A stretch of DNA of 25,204 bases from JBGSWL01 sp041752455 (lineage in GTDB: Bacteria; Pseudomonadota; Alphaproteobacteria; Rhizobiales; Rhizobiaceae), in NCBI GenBank assembly GCA_041752455.1, contig JBGSWL010000022.1, positions 1 through 25,204 on the forward strand, given 5' to 3'. Positions 15,156 through 24,200 of this stretch are shown here, piece by piece (positions within the stretch are counted from its first letter, which is position 1; each line of letters begins with the position of its first letter). Under the pieces are notes generated by a model. It saw only the letters and a program-made list of their open reading frames with translations. It was not told where the DNA came from and did no database searches. Both the position numbers and the translations under genes were made by a program.

Positions 15156-16592
15156 TCATTTCGAATCGGTGGTGAAATCTTCGAGATTGTGCCGCCGAAG
15201 TTTGATATAGAGGCTCTGTCGGCTGAGGCCGAGCATGTCGGCGGCTGAGGCGCGGTTGTTGTCGGTCTGGCGAAGCGCTGCCTCGATGCACATCTTTTCG
15301 ATGACATCGACGGCTTCGCGGATGAGATCCTTCAGGGGAACTCGACCGACAAGTTCTGCAAAGTCGCCTTGCTCGCCCCGGCCTCCGGGGGTCGGAACAT
15401 TGATCGTGGTGTCGCGGCGTCCGGCCTCGGCGATGAATATGCCGATGCGTTGGCCATCCTCGTTTCCGGGAACGCGGGCTGCCGAAACTGTCACGCCCTT
15501 GGTCATGCCGAGTTCATCACGCACCACCGTTGCGAACTGGCGCACATGGCCTTCCTCGCGCACCCGCGAGAGCAGAACCTGAAGATCGACGCTCGATGCG
15601 CCGAGCCAGCTGTTGAGATTGCGTTCGGCGATCATCGACTTGTTGAGAATGTGCAAAAGGTCGAGAAACTGGTCGTTGGCTTCGATGATCACGCCCTTGC
15701 GATCAATGACTACCAAGGCTTCGGGAAACGAATCGAGCAGGCTGCCGTCGCCATGGCGACCCGATGCGGCTTGAGCCGGCCCATCGCCGGGCAAAAGCGT
15801 CACCATCAGATTGCCGCGGCCGTTTTCGCGATAGGGTTCGATGACGGCAAACAGCGGCTTGTCGTGGCCCGGCAGCGACAAATCCAGATTGCGCCGGATG
15901 CCGCCATGGCGCGCCGCACCCAGCGCATCGATGAAGGCGGGACGGTTGTCGCGCTCGGCAAGCTGTACCGCGTTTCGCCCGACAAGGCGCGCCGCGGGCT
16001 GCTGCAGGAGGTTGGCGCCGGTCATGTTGACGTCGATGATCTCGTGGTTGTCGCCATCGATGACCAGAATCGCCTGCGCCGTCTTATGGAAGATCGTGCG
16101 ATAGCGGCTCTCTGCTTCGCGGATCTTTCGATATTCGGTTTCCAGTTCCGCCTGCGCCCGCACAAGCTGCTGCTGGATGCCGGAAAAGCGGCGGAGATCT
16201 TCGCCGATGGCAAGCTTTGCCGAAAACCCCGGGACGCTGATCAGCGTGTAGTCGACCGGCAGATCAGGCTGCCCGGCAGCGCCATGGTTGACCTGGCGCC
16301 GGCGGGTCGTCCCGGTCTTGGCATTCTCCTCGACCAGGGCGTCGATCTTGTCATAGCACTCCGGCGTCACCGTATCGCGAAAGGCTTTGCCCCTGAAGTC
16401 CTCAAGGCCGTAGACGTCGAGCGACGGGTCCCGGTAGGCGACATCCAGCACCTGACCACCGGCATCGACCAAAAGCGTGATGTCGGCCGCAACCGAGGCA
16501 AGCGCTGCCATTGTCGATGCATCGACCGGCTCGAACAGCTTGATGGCTTTGTGAAACGAGCGGTGGGCGGTGCGGGCGACGAGATTTTCCAT
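15156..16592 (-). CDS. ppsR: PpsR/CrtJ, redox- and light-responsive repressor of photosynthesis genes (478 aa)
   Basis: Repressor of bch, crt and puc genes in the presence of oxygen. Domains in order: N-terminal PAS about 30-130, coiled linker 137-161 (IQQQLVRAQAELETEYRKI region), PAS1 about 162-268, PAS2 about 284-390, and a Fis-type helix-turn-helix 424-468 (NNRASAADMLGLSRQSLYIK). Only two cysteines occur, C79 and C435. C435 (EKMCIEAAL) lies at the position of the DNA-binding-domain redox cysteine (C424 in R. sphaeroides PpsR, C420 in CrtJ), but the PAS-domain partner (C251/C249) is missing. The start ATG directly follows the ppaA stop with no gap. Length is normal for the family. Confidence 0.95.
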   Translation of the reverse strand: MENLVARTAHRSFHKAIKLFEPVDASTMAALASVAADITLLVDAGGQVLDVAYRDPSLDVYGLEDFRGKAFRDTVTPECYDKIDALVEENAKTGTTRRRQVNHGAAGQPDLPVDYTLISVPGFSAKLAIGEDLRRFSGIQQQLVRAQAELETEYRKIREAESRYRTIFHKTAQAILVIDGDNHEIIDVNMTGANLLQQPAARLVGRNAVQLAERDNRPAFIDALGAARHGGIRRNLDLSLPGHDKPLFAVIEPYRENGRGNLMVTLLPGDGPAQAASGRHGDGSLLDSFPEALVVIDRKGVIIEANDQFLDLLHILNKSMIAERNLNSWLGASSVDLQVLLSRVREEGHVRQFATVVRDELGMTKGVTVSAARVPGNEDGQRIGIFIAEAGRRDTTINVPTPGGRGEQGDFAELVGRVPLKDLIREAVDVIEKMCIEAALRQTDNNRASAADMLGLSRQSLYIKLRRHNLEDFTTDSK

Positions 16593-17597
16593 TCAGCCCA
16601 CGTGGCCCTTGCAAACAGTTTTTGCCGGACCGTATGCGATCCCGGATTTGTCGCGAATCTCGATCAGGTGACACGCGGTCTCAAGCGCGCGATAGGCAGA
16701 ATCGCAGACGAAATCAACGCCAAGTCGTGTCATCCAGCCGGATGCACGTTGTGTGGCTGTGCCGCCGGCAATCACCGCCGGTCGGATTGCCGGGTCCATC
16801 GCATCGACTGCATCCAGCGTCTCGGCCACAACCGATGACAGCCGGTCGGTGGACCACGAGAGGCAAACGATATCGGCGCGGTTGGACGCGATTGCAGCGA
16901 TCAGTTCCGACGTGGTCGATGGTGTGATCAGGCGGGTGGCCCAGCCGCGTGCGCGAAACACTTCTTCCAAGAGGGTCTGGCCGAACTGGTGCGCTTCGCC
17001 CGGCGGCACCGCAAAGATGACCATCCCGGCATCCACGGGCACCCAGCGCGTCCGGTGGGCTTCGACGAGGCGGCGCAAGATGATCTGCAGGCGCCCGATG
17101 GCAATCGTCACATCGATGAAGCTGCGCTGGTCGTCGCACCAGTCGTCGCCGAGTGCGACAGCAACCGCCTCCAGAAAGCCGAGGCGATCTTCAAGGCATC
17201 GTCCAGCGCGATCAACCGCCTCGACGCATTCGTCGATCTGGCCGGCATGCAGCAGGCGTTTGAAGATCTTCACCGAATCGCTGCCAAGGCTGGACCTGAC
17301 CGGCTCCAGCGTCAGCGGGCCGATCAAGCGCTCGCGGGCCGCCAAGAGCACGATGTGGCAAACCGCAGCGACGACATCGGGATTGAGATCATTGTCGCGC
17401 GTTTCGCGGCGCAGGCCGGTCACCCGCATATTCTGTGTGGATTTGACACGGTAGGCGGTGCCGGAAGACCGGCTGGTTCCACGGCGCGAGTCCGGAACCC
17501 GCTCGCCCTGCTGGTCATGCAGGGAAACACGGTCGTGCATCGCTTGGGGGCGGCTTTCGAATTCGACGTCATCTGTCATGTCAGTGCCCGCGCGCAT
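16593..17597 (-). CDS. ppaA: PpaA/AerR, B12-binding antirepressor of PpsR (334 aa)
   Basis: Cobalamin-binding regulator that counteracts PpsR/CrtJ and links photosynthesis genes to B12 and light. Residues about 70-185 form a helical cap, and about 188-320 a B12-binding Rossmann fold. The ligand motif E201-A-H203-QF-G206 (ExHxxG) in VPPGEAHQFGQTLLEEVF retains the histidine known to bind cobalamin in AerR. A glycine-rich VIAGGTATQ follows near 285-295. The first 60 residues are polar, arginine-rich and probably disordered. Starts at 17597 (GGA six bases upstream) and 17579 are both possible, and an internal Met at 17429 could give a short form. The stop abuts the ppsR ATG, so the pair is co-translated. 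Confidence 0.92.
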   Translation of the reverse strand: MRAGTDMTDDVEFESRPQAMHDRVSLHDQQGERVPDSRRGTSRSSGTAYRVKSTQNMRVTGLRRETRDNDLNPDVVAAVCHIVLLAARERLIGPLTLEPVRSSLGSDSVKIFKRLLHAGQIDECVEAVDRAGRCLEDRLGFLEAVAVALGDDWCDDQRSFIDVTIAIGRLQIILRRLVEAHRTRWVPVDAGMVIFAVPPGEAHQFGQTLLEEVFRARGWATRLITPSTTSELIAAIASNRADIVCLSWSTDRLSSVVAETLDAVDAMDPAIRPAVIAGGTATQRASGWMTRLGVDFVCDSAYRALETACHLIEIRDKSGIAYGPAKTVCKGHVG

Positions 17598-17739
17598 ACG
17601 CGTTCCATAAGCCTTGGTCCGATCGTGAGGTCGTCAGCTCTTCGCCTCTTCGGGGCCCGGGTTGCGAAGCTGAGTTCCCGATCGGGCGACTGGCGCCGGC
17701 GATCCTCGCGTTTCACAAACTGTGGATGAGTGGGTTTCG

Positions 17740-17767
17740 ATTGTAAACAAAAATAAACGTCAATCAA
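17740..17767 (-). promoter_or_regulatory. Possible ppaA-ppsR promoter
   Basis: On the minus strand TTGATT (17767-17762), a 16-base spacer and TACAAT (17745-17740, five of six to consensus) make a plausible promoter. The start would be near 17733, with a leader of about 135-155 bases. Both PpsR-like sites overlap it, suggesting autoregulation of the regulator pair. Confidence 0.45.
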
Positions 17768-17775
17768 AGTTGACA
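17742..17775. promoter_or_regulatory. Two interlocking PpsR-like operators between ppaA and bchF
   Basis: TGT-N12-ACG at 17742-17759 and CGT-N12-ACA at 17758-17775 each match TGT-N12-ACA at five of six defined bases, and they share the central CG. The right-hand site has a good palindromic core (GTCAA...TTGAC) like the bchG operator. It covers the -35 of the putative bchF promoter, and the pair covers the putative ppaA promoter. Confidence 0.65.
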
Positions 17776-17799
17776 CTATGCGCGGGGCAGGGTTAGTCT
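17770..17799 (+). promoter_or_regulatory. Putative bchFNBHL promoter
   Basis: TTGACA (17770-17775), an 18-base spacer and TAGTCT (17794-17799) form a sigma-70-like promoter with an exact -35. Transcription would start near 17806 and give a leader of about 30 bases before the bchF ATG at 17837. The -35 is inside the right-hand PpsR-like site, the usual arrangement for CrtJ/PpsR repression. Confidence 0.6.
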
Positions 17800-17836
17800 T
17801 GCCCCGAAGGCCATGGGAGGCCCGCAGGGAAGCCTG

Positions 17837-18373
17837 ATGCATAGCCACAATGCTCAAGAAAGAGGCAGTTTCGTGCTTTACACAGCCGAACAGCGCGTGC
17901 GCCGCGACAACACCGTCTGGACCCTGGTTCAGGGACTTCTCGCGCCGGTGCAGTTCCTCGTCTTCCTCGTCTCGCTCGGCCTGATTCTCCGCTACCTTTC
18001 GACCGACGAGGGCCTTCTGGCCGCCGACATCTCGGTGATCGTCAAGACTCTTGTCCTCTATACGATCATGATCACCGGCGCGATCTGGGAGAAGGTCGTG
18101 TTCGGGCGCTACCTGTTTGCGCCGGCCTTCTTCTGGGAAGACGTCTTCTCGATGCTGGTCCTGGCCCTGCACACCACATATCTGGTCGCCACCTGGGCCA
18201 AGCTGCTGTCGCCGTCCGCGCTGATGGTCCTGGCACTCGCAGCCTACGCGACCTACGTCATCAATGCCGGGCAGTTTGTCTGGAAACTCCGGCAGGCCCG
18301 CCTCTCGGCGCCATCCAAGGCGAACAAGATGGCCGGTGCCCAGTTGGGCCAAGCCACGGCGGTGCAGTCATGA
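17837..18373 (+). CDS. bchF: BchF, 2-vinyl bacteriochlorophyllide hydratase (178 aa)
   Basis: Membrane enzyme that hydrates the C3 vinyl group on the way to bacteriochlorophyll a. The family signature is visible: LYTAEQRVRRDNTVWTLVQ near residues 15-33, then GLLAPVQFLVFLVSLGLILRYL, IMITGAIWEKVVFGRYLFAPAFFWEDVFSM (quoted in outline) and LHTTYLVA. Three or four membrane helices fit. The ATG at 17837 has AGGGA six bases upstream and is preferred to the ATG at 17813, which would lie almost at the predicted transcript start. The stop overlaps bchN by four bases. It is the first gene of the plus-strand operon. Confidence 0.95.
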   Translation: MHSHNAQERGSFVLYTAEQRVRRDNTVWTLVQGLLAPVQFLVFLVSLGLILRYLSTDEGLLAADISVIVKTLVLYTIMITGAIWEKVVFGRYLFAPAFFWEDVFSMLVLALHTTYLVATWAKLLSPSALMVLALAAYATYVINAGQFVWKLRQARLSAPSKANKMAGAQLGQATAVQS

Positions 18374-19680
18374 ACCGCCATGTCCCTCCCCATGTCGCCC
18401 GGTCGCTGGCTTCCGATACAAGCATCGAGCCAATCCGTGAGCGCGGCCAGCATGAAGTCTTTTGCGGTCTGACCTCGATCATCTGGCTGCATCGCAAGGT
18501 GCAGGATGCGTTTTTCCTGATCGTCGGATCGCGCACCTGCGCCCATCTGATGCAGTCGGCTGCCGGCGTGATGATCTTTGCCGAGCCGCGTTTTGCGACA
18601 GCCGTCATCGATGACCGGGATCTTTCGGGCCTTGCCGACATGCATGACGAACTCGATCTGGTTGTCGCGCGCCTGGTGGCACGACGCCCGGACATCCGCA
18701 TGCTGGTGCTGGTCGGTTCGTGCCCTTCGGAAGTCATCAAGCTTGACCTTTCACGGGCTGCCCATCGCCTCGACAAAGAGCACCATCCGAAACTGCGCGT
18801 CATGGCCTATTCGGGCAGCGGCATCGAGACGACGTTCACGCAGGGCGAAGACAATTTCCTGACGGCTGTCGTTGAAGCGGCGCCCGCTGCGCCCGCTGGC
18901 GAAAAGTCGCTGCTGGTCGCCGGTTGCCTTGCCGATGTGGTCGAGGACCAGTTCAGCCGGATCTTTGCGGCACTCGGCATTGGCCCCGTGCGGTTCCTGC
19001 CGGCGCGCGGCAGTGACGGCGTTCCGCCCGTCGGTCCGGGCACGGCGGTACTTTTGGCGCAGCCCTATCTGACAAGCACGGTCAAGGCGCTGGAAAAGCG
19101 CGGCGCCACCCATATTCCGGCACCGTTGCCGCTTGGCGAAGCAGGCACGACCGCCTGGCTGAAGGCTGCTGCCAACCATTTTGGCGTATCGGCCCAACTC
19201 TTCGATGACGTCACCGGCCCCGGCCGTGAACGCGCACAGCGCGCCGTCAGCCAGCATCATGCAACCCTGAACGGCAAGCGCGTCTTCTTCTTTCCGGACT
19301 CGCAGATGGAGCCGGGTCTGGCGCGTTTTCTGGCAACCGAAGCCGGTTGCGAGATCGTTGAAGTCGGTTCGCCGTTCATCAATCGCGCGCTCGTCGGCGC
19401 CGATCTTGCCGGCCTGCCGAAGGGCACTGTCCTGTCTGAAGGTCAGGACGTGGATCGCCAGATCGATCGCTGCCGCGCTGCGGACCCGGACCTGATCGTC
19501 TGCGGCATGGGCCTTGCCAATCCGTTCGAAGCGGAAGGCCGGACCACCAAATGGTCGGTCGAATTCGCCTTCACCCCGATCCAGGGATACGAGCAAGCCG
19601 GTGATCTGGCTGAACTTTTCGCCCGGCCCATCAATCGTCGTGCGCGGCTTACCGTTGCGGAGGCCATGCCATGCAATTGA
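18370..19680 (+). CDS. bchN: BchN, N subunit of dark-operative protochlorophyllide reductase (436 aa)
   Basis: Nitrogenase-like catalytic subunit that, with BchB and BchL, reduces ring D of protochlorophyllide without light. The cysteines C32, C57 and C118 correspond with a constant offset to the three BchN cysteines that hold the NB cluster in R. capsulatus (C26, C51, C112). The surrounding motifs HEVFCGLTSIIWLHRKVQD, VGSRTCAHLMQSAAGV and LVGSCPSEVIKLDL fit. The length is normal with a slightly longer N-terminus. The ATG overlaps the bchF stop by four bases, and the 3' end overlaps bchB by ten. Oxygen sensitivity of the enzyme fits the low-oxygen regulation inferred here. Confidence 0.97.
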   Translation: MNRHVPPHVARSLASDTSIEPIRERGQHEVFCGLTSIIWLHRKVQDAFFLIVGSRTCAHLMQSAAGVMIFAEPRFATAVIDDRDLSGLADMHDELDLVVARLVARRPDIRMLVLVGSCPSEVIKLDLSRAAHRLDKEHHPKLRVMAYSGSGIETTFTQGEDNFLTAVVEAAPAAPAGEKSLLVAGCLADVVEDQFSRIFAALGIGPVRFLPARGSDGVPPVGPGTAVLLAQPYLTSTVKALEKRGATHIPAPLPLGEAGTTAWLKAAANHFGVSAQLFDDVTGPGRERAQRAVSQHHATLNGKRVFFFPDSQMEPGLARFLATEAGCEIVEVGSPFINRALVGADLAGLPKGTVLSEGQDVDRQIDRCRAADPDLIVCGMGLANPFEAEGRTTKWSVEFAFTPIQGYEQAGDLAELFARPINRRARLTVAEAMPCN

Positions 19681-21242
19681 CCATGTGGACCTACGAAGGC
19701 CCGCCGCATGTCGGCGCCATGCGGATCGCCGCATCGATGCGCGGACTGCATTTCGTGCTGCATGCGCCGCAGGGCGACACCTATGCGGACCTTCTTTTCA
19801 CGATGATCGAGCGGCGCAAGACCCGCCCGCCGGTCACCTACACCACCTTCCAGGCGCGCGATCTGGGCAGCGACACGGCGGAGGTCTTCAAGATCGCCTG
19901 CCGCGATGCCGCCGAACGCTTCCGCCCGCAGGCGATGATCGTCGGTGCCTCGTGCACGGCAGAACTCCTGCAGGACAATCCGGGCGGTCTGGCCAAGACG
20001 CTCGACATCAAGGTTCCGGTGATTGCGCTCGACCTGCCTTCCTACCAGAAGAAGGAAATCTGGGGCGCGTCGGAAACCTTCCTGCAGTTGGTGCGCGGCC
20101 TTGCCGGCGGCAAGACCAGGCGCGAGCGCCAGCCTGGCGATGCGCCGAGCTGCAACATCCTGGGCCCGACATCGCTTGGCTTCCGCAACCGCGACGACAT
20201 CAAGGAAGTGGTTCGCCTCGTCGAAGCGCTTGGCGTTGAGATCAATGTGATTGCCCCGCTTGGCGCCACGCCGCACGACCTGACAAGGCTTGTGGATGCG
20301 GATTTCAACATCGCGCTCTACCCGGAAATATCCAATGGCGCGGCTCAGTGGCTGAAGCGTACCTATGGCCAGCCGGTTGTCCTGACCCAGCCGATCGGCG
20401 TCAACGCGACCAAGGATTTCATCCGCGACGTTGCCGGGCTTGCCGGTGTCGATGCCGCCGCGGTGCTGGCCGACGAGAGCGAGCGGCTTTCCTGGTATTC
20501 CCGTTCGATCGATTCCAACTACCTGACAGGCAAGCGCGTCTTCATCTTCGGCGATGCGACCCATGCCATTGCTGCCGCGCGCATCGCCTCGACCGAGCTC
20601 GGCTTCAAGGTCTGCGGCCTTGGCACCTATGTGCGCGAATTTGCCCGCGATGTGCGCGCCGCTGCCGAAACCTACGGCATCGAAGCGCTGATCAGCGATG
20701 ACCACATGGAAGTGGAAGACGCCATCATCGCCGCCCAGCCGGAACTGGTGCTCGGCACGCAGATGGAGCGCCATGTTGCCAAGCGGCTGCGCGTGCCTTG
20801 CGCGGTGATTTCATCGCCGGTCCATGTGCAGGATTTCCCCGCGCGTCATTCCCCGCAAATGGGGTTTGAAGGCGCCAATGTGATTTTCGACAGCTGGGTT
20901 CATCCGCTGATGATGGGCCTTGAAGAGCATCTGCTCCAGATGTTCCGCGACGATTTCGAGTTTCATGACGAGGCGCAGGCTTCGCACCTTGCCGCTACCC
21001 ATGCGGCACCTGCGCCCGCTGCTGCGACTGCCGATCCGGTGGCGACGTCCGAACCTGCTGCCACCACGACCGATGATGGCCCGATCATCTGGACGCCCGA
21101 TGCTGAACGCGAACTGAGGAAGATCCCGTTTTTTGTGCGCGGCAAGGCCCGTCGCAACACCGAGCTTTACGCCGGCCAACATGGTCGTAACCCCATCACA
21201 ATCGAGACACTTTATGATGCAAAAGCCCATTTCGGCCGCTGA
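19671..21242 (+). CDS. bchB: BchB, B subunit of dark-operative protochlorophyllide reductase (523 aa)
   Basis: Partner of BchN in the catalytic heterotetramer. D36 (HAPQGDTYADL) and C95 (VGASCTAELL) stand at exactly the positions of the Asp and Cys ligands of the NB cluster in R. capsulatus BchB. The main domain runs to about 432 and ends near HPLMMGLEEHLLQMFRDDF. An alanine/proline/threonine-rich linker at about 435-468 leads to the conserved C-terminal domain (WTPDAERELRKIPFFVRG from 474). GGAGG lies seven bases before the ATG. The start overlaps bchN by ten bases and the stop lies inside bchH. Confidence 0.97.
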   Translation: MQLTMWTYEGPPHVGAMRIAASMRGLHFVLHAPQGDTYADLLFTMIERRKTRPPVTYTTFQARDLGSDTAEVFKIACRDAAERFRPQAMIVGASCTAELLQDNPGGLAKTLDIKVPVIALDLPSYQKKEIWGASETFLQLVRGLAGGKTRRERQPGDAPSCNILGPTSLGFRNRDDIKEVVRLVEALGVEINVIAPLGATPHDLTRLVDADFNIALYPEISNGAAQWLKRTYGQPVVLTQPIGVNATKDFIRDVAGLAGVDAAAVLADESERLSWYSRSIDSNYLTGKRVFIFGDATHAIAAARIASTELGFKVCGLGTYVREFARDVRAAAETYGIEALISDDHMEVEDAIIAAQPELVLGTQMERHVAKRLRVPCAVISSPVHVQDFPARHSPQMGFEGANVIFDSWVHPLMMGLEEHLLQMFRDDFEFHDEAQASHLAATHAAPAPAAATADPVATSEPAATTTDDGPIIWTPDAERELRKIPFFVRGKARRNTELYAGQHGRNPITIETLYDAKAHFGR

Positions 21243-24200
21243 GGCCCGATTGGCCGCGGCTTTGCCAGCGGCGACTTCGGTGAAGATGACGATCATCACG
21301 CTCGACAGCCACATGGCGAGCACGGTGGAACGGGCCCGCGCTGTGCTGGCCAAGGAATTGCCCGGCCTTCGCCTGACCCTGCATGCCATGACCGACTGGG
21401 CGACCAGCGACGAAGCCAAGGAACGCGCGCGCCTCGACGTCGCTGACGCCGACATCATCGTTGCCAACATGGTCTTTCTTGAAGACCATATCCGTACCAT
21501 CGAACCCTGGCTTGCCGCTGCGCGCCTTCGCGCCGATGCGGTTGTCGGGTGCCTGTCGGGCACGGAAATCGTCCGGATGACCAAGCTTGGCGACCTCGAC
21601 ATGTCGCAGCCGTCTACCGGCATCATGGGCTTCCTGAAAAAGCTGCGCGGCAAGAGTTCGAAGTCGGGCGCCGCCGGTGCCCGCCAGATGAAGATGCTGC
21701 GCTCGATCCCCAAGCTGCTGCGCTTCATTCCCGGCAAGGCGCAGGACGTGCGCGCCTGGTTCCTGTCGATGCAGTACATGCTGGCCGGTTCGGACGACAA
21801 CATCGCCAATCTGGTTCGCCACCTGATCTCGCGCTATGCCGGCGGCGAACGCGAGCATCTGCGCCGCACCATCCGTCCGGAAGCGCCGACCGATTATCCC
21901 GATGTCGGCCTCTATCATCGTCGCCTGAAGACCCGCGTCACCGATGATCTTTCGGTCTATCGCCGTCAGGCAGGGCAGGGCAGCCAGACCGGCGGCACCG
22001 TCGGGCTTCTGGTGATGCGCTCCTATGTGCTTGCCGACAACACCGCCCATTATGATGGCGTCATTGCCGCGCTCCAGGCCAAGGGCCTGAATGTCGTGAC
22101 GGCGTTTGCCAGCGGCCTTGATGCACGCCCGGCGGTCGAAGCCTATTTCATGAATGAAGGCCGCGCGGCGGTCGATTGCGTCGTCTCGCTCACAGGTTTC
22201 TCGCTGGTTGGCGGACCGGCTTACAACGATGCCGCTGCCGCCGAAGAACTGCTGGCCAAGCTGGACGTTCCCTACATCTCGGCCTTTGCCAGCGAATTCC
22301 AGAGCCTGCAGCGCTGGGGTGCGGGCGAGCAGGGCCTGACGCCGATCGAAGCAACGATCATGGTATCGCTGCCGGAAATCGATGGCGCGACCGGTCCGAT
22401 CCTGTTTGGCGGACGCAATGACGGCTCGGGCCCGTGCACCGGCTGCTCGCGCCGCTGCACGTTCGCCAATGCGATCGATGGCCGCGACATGCAGTCTTGC
22501 CCGGAACGGGCGGAAATGCTGGCGGCGCGCGTTGCAAAACTGGTGCGCCTGCGCCGCAAGGCCAAGGCGGAGCGCCGCGTTGCGGTCATCCTCTACAACT
22601 TCCCGCCCAATGGCGGCGCGACCGGCACAGCCGCCTATCTTTCGGTGTTCCGCTCGCTGTTCAACACGCTGAAGGCACTGAAGGCCGAAGGCTACGTGGT
22701 TGACGTTCCGGCAGATGCCGATGCGCTGCGCGAAGCCATCCTGCATGGCAACGCCGAAAAGCACGGCATGCCGGCCAATGTCGCGGCGCGCATTTCCGCC
22801 GATACCCATGTGCGGCGCGAAACCTGGCTGTCGGAAATCGAAGCCCAGTGGGGTCCGGCACCGGGACGTCACCAGAGCGATGGCCGCAATATCCTCGTTC
22901 TGGGCGAGCATTTCGGGAAAGTCTTCGTCGGCATCCAGCCAGCATTCGGCTATGAAGGCGACCCGATGCGCCTGCTGTTCGAGCGCGGCTTTTCACCGAC
23001 CCATGCCTTTGCCGCCTTCTACGGCTACCTGAAGACGGATTTCGATGCCGATGCCGTGCTGCATTTCGGCACCCATGGCGCGCTGGAATTCATGCCGGGC
23101 AAGCAGGCCGGCCTTTCCGGCGACTGCTGGCCGGACCGCCTGATCGGCGATCTGCCGAACCTTTATCTCTATGCGGCCAACAATCCGTCGGAAGGAGCGA
23201 TTGCCCGCCGCCGGTCGGCTGCAACGCTGATCAGCTACCTGACGCCGCCGGTTGCCCATGCCGGTCTCTACAAGGGTCTGGCCGATCTGAAGGCGACGGT
23301 TGACCGCTGGCGCGCACTGGCGCCGACTGCGCTGACCGAACGGCGCGACCTTGCTGCCGCCGTCAAGGCGCAGGCTGCCGCGCTCGACATGACCAATGCC
23401 GACGAAGCCTGGACCGACTGCGGCGACGCGGAAGTTCCGGTTCTGGCCGGTCGTCTCCTTGAAATGGAGGCCTCGCTCATTCCCCATGGCCTGCATGTGG
23501 TGGGCGAAGCGGTCAGCGATGCCGAGCGCCGCGATCTTCTGGAAGCCGTCGATTTTGCAATGGGCGACCAGGGTGTCGGTGCGGCCGGGATCGACGAGGC
23601 GATTGCCGCGTGGAAGCGTGATCCGGCCCGCGCCAGCGAAGCGGCCACCACCTTGGCGCGCCTTGATCATTCGCTGCGTCAGGATCACGAAATCCCCGCC
23701 ATCCTTCATGCACTGGACGGCGGCTATATCCGACCGGTTTCGGGCGGCGACATCGTGCGCTCACCGGCAATCATGCCGACCGGGCGCAATGTGCACGGGT
23801 TCGATCCGTTCCGTCTGCCGAGCGCCTATGCTGTCGAAGATGGCCGCCGCCAGGCAGAACGCCTGATCGCCCGGTTCGTTGCCGACCATGGCCGCATGCC
23901 GGAAACGGTGGCGATGGTGCTCTGGGGTACCGACAACCTGAAGAGCGAAGGCGCTCCGATTGCCCAGGCGCTTGCCCTGATCGGCGCGGTTCCGCGCTTT
24001 GACGGATTTGGCCGCCTCGCCGGTGCCGACCTCCTGCCGCTCGATACCCTGGGCCGTGCCCGCGTCGATGTGGTGATGACCCTGTCGGGCATCTTCCGGG
24101 ATCTGATGCCGCTGCAGACCAAGCTTCTGGCCGAGGCGAGCCTTGCTGCTGCCATGGCAGAGCATGAGCCACTGGCGATGAACCCGGTGCGTGCACACGC

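Noticed and set aside
15369..16838. Plus-strand open frame (489 codons) spanning ppsR and ppaA antisense
   Set aside because: It crosses two well-identified genes on the other strand and resembles other shadows in composition.
17714..17724. CACA-AAC-TGTG inverted repeat upstream of ppaA
   Set aside because: Only four base pairs, and it does not match the PpsR spacing; likely chance.
19443..20774. Minus-strand open frame opposite bchN/bchB
   Set aside because: It covers conserved reductase sequence on the plus strand and shows no protein family marks.
21196..22911. Minus-strand open frame (571 codons) opposite bchH
   Set aside because: Shadow of bchH codon bias; no motifs, and no promoter or ribosome site at its start.
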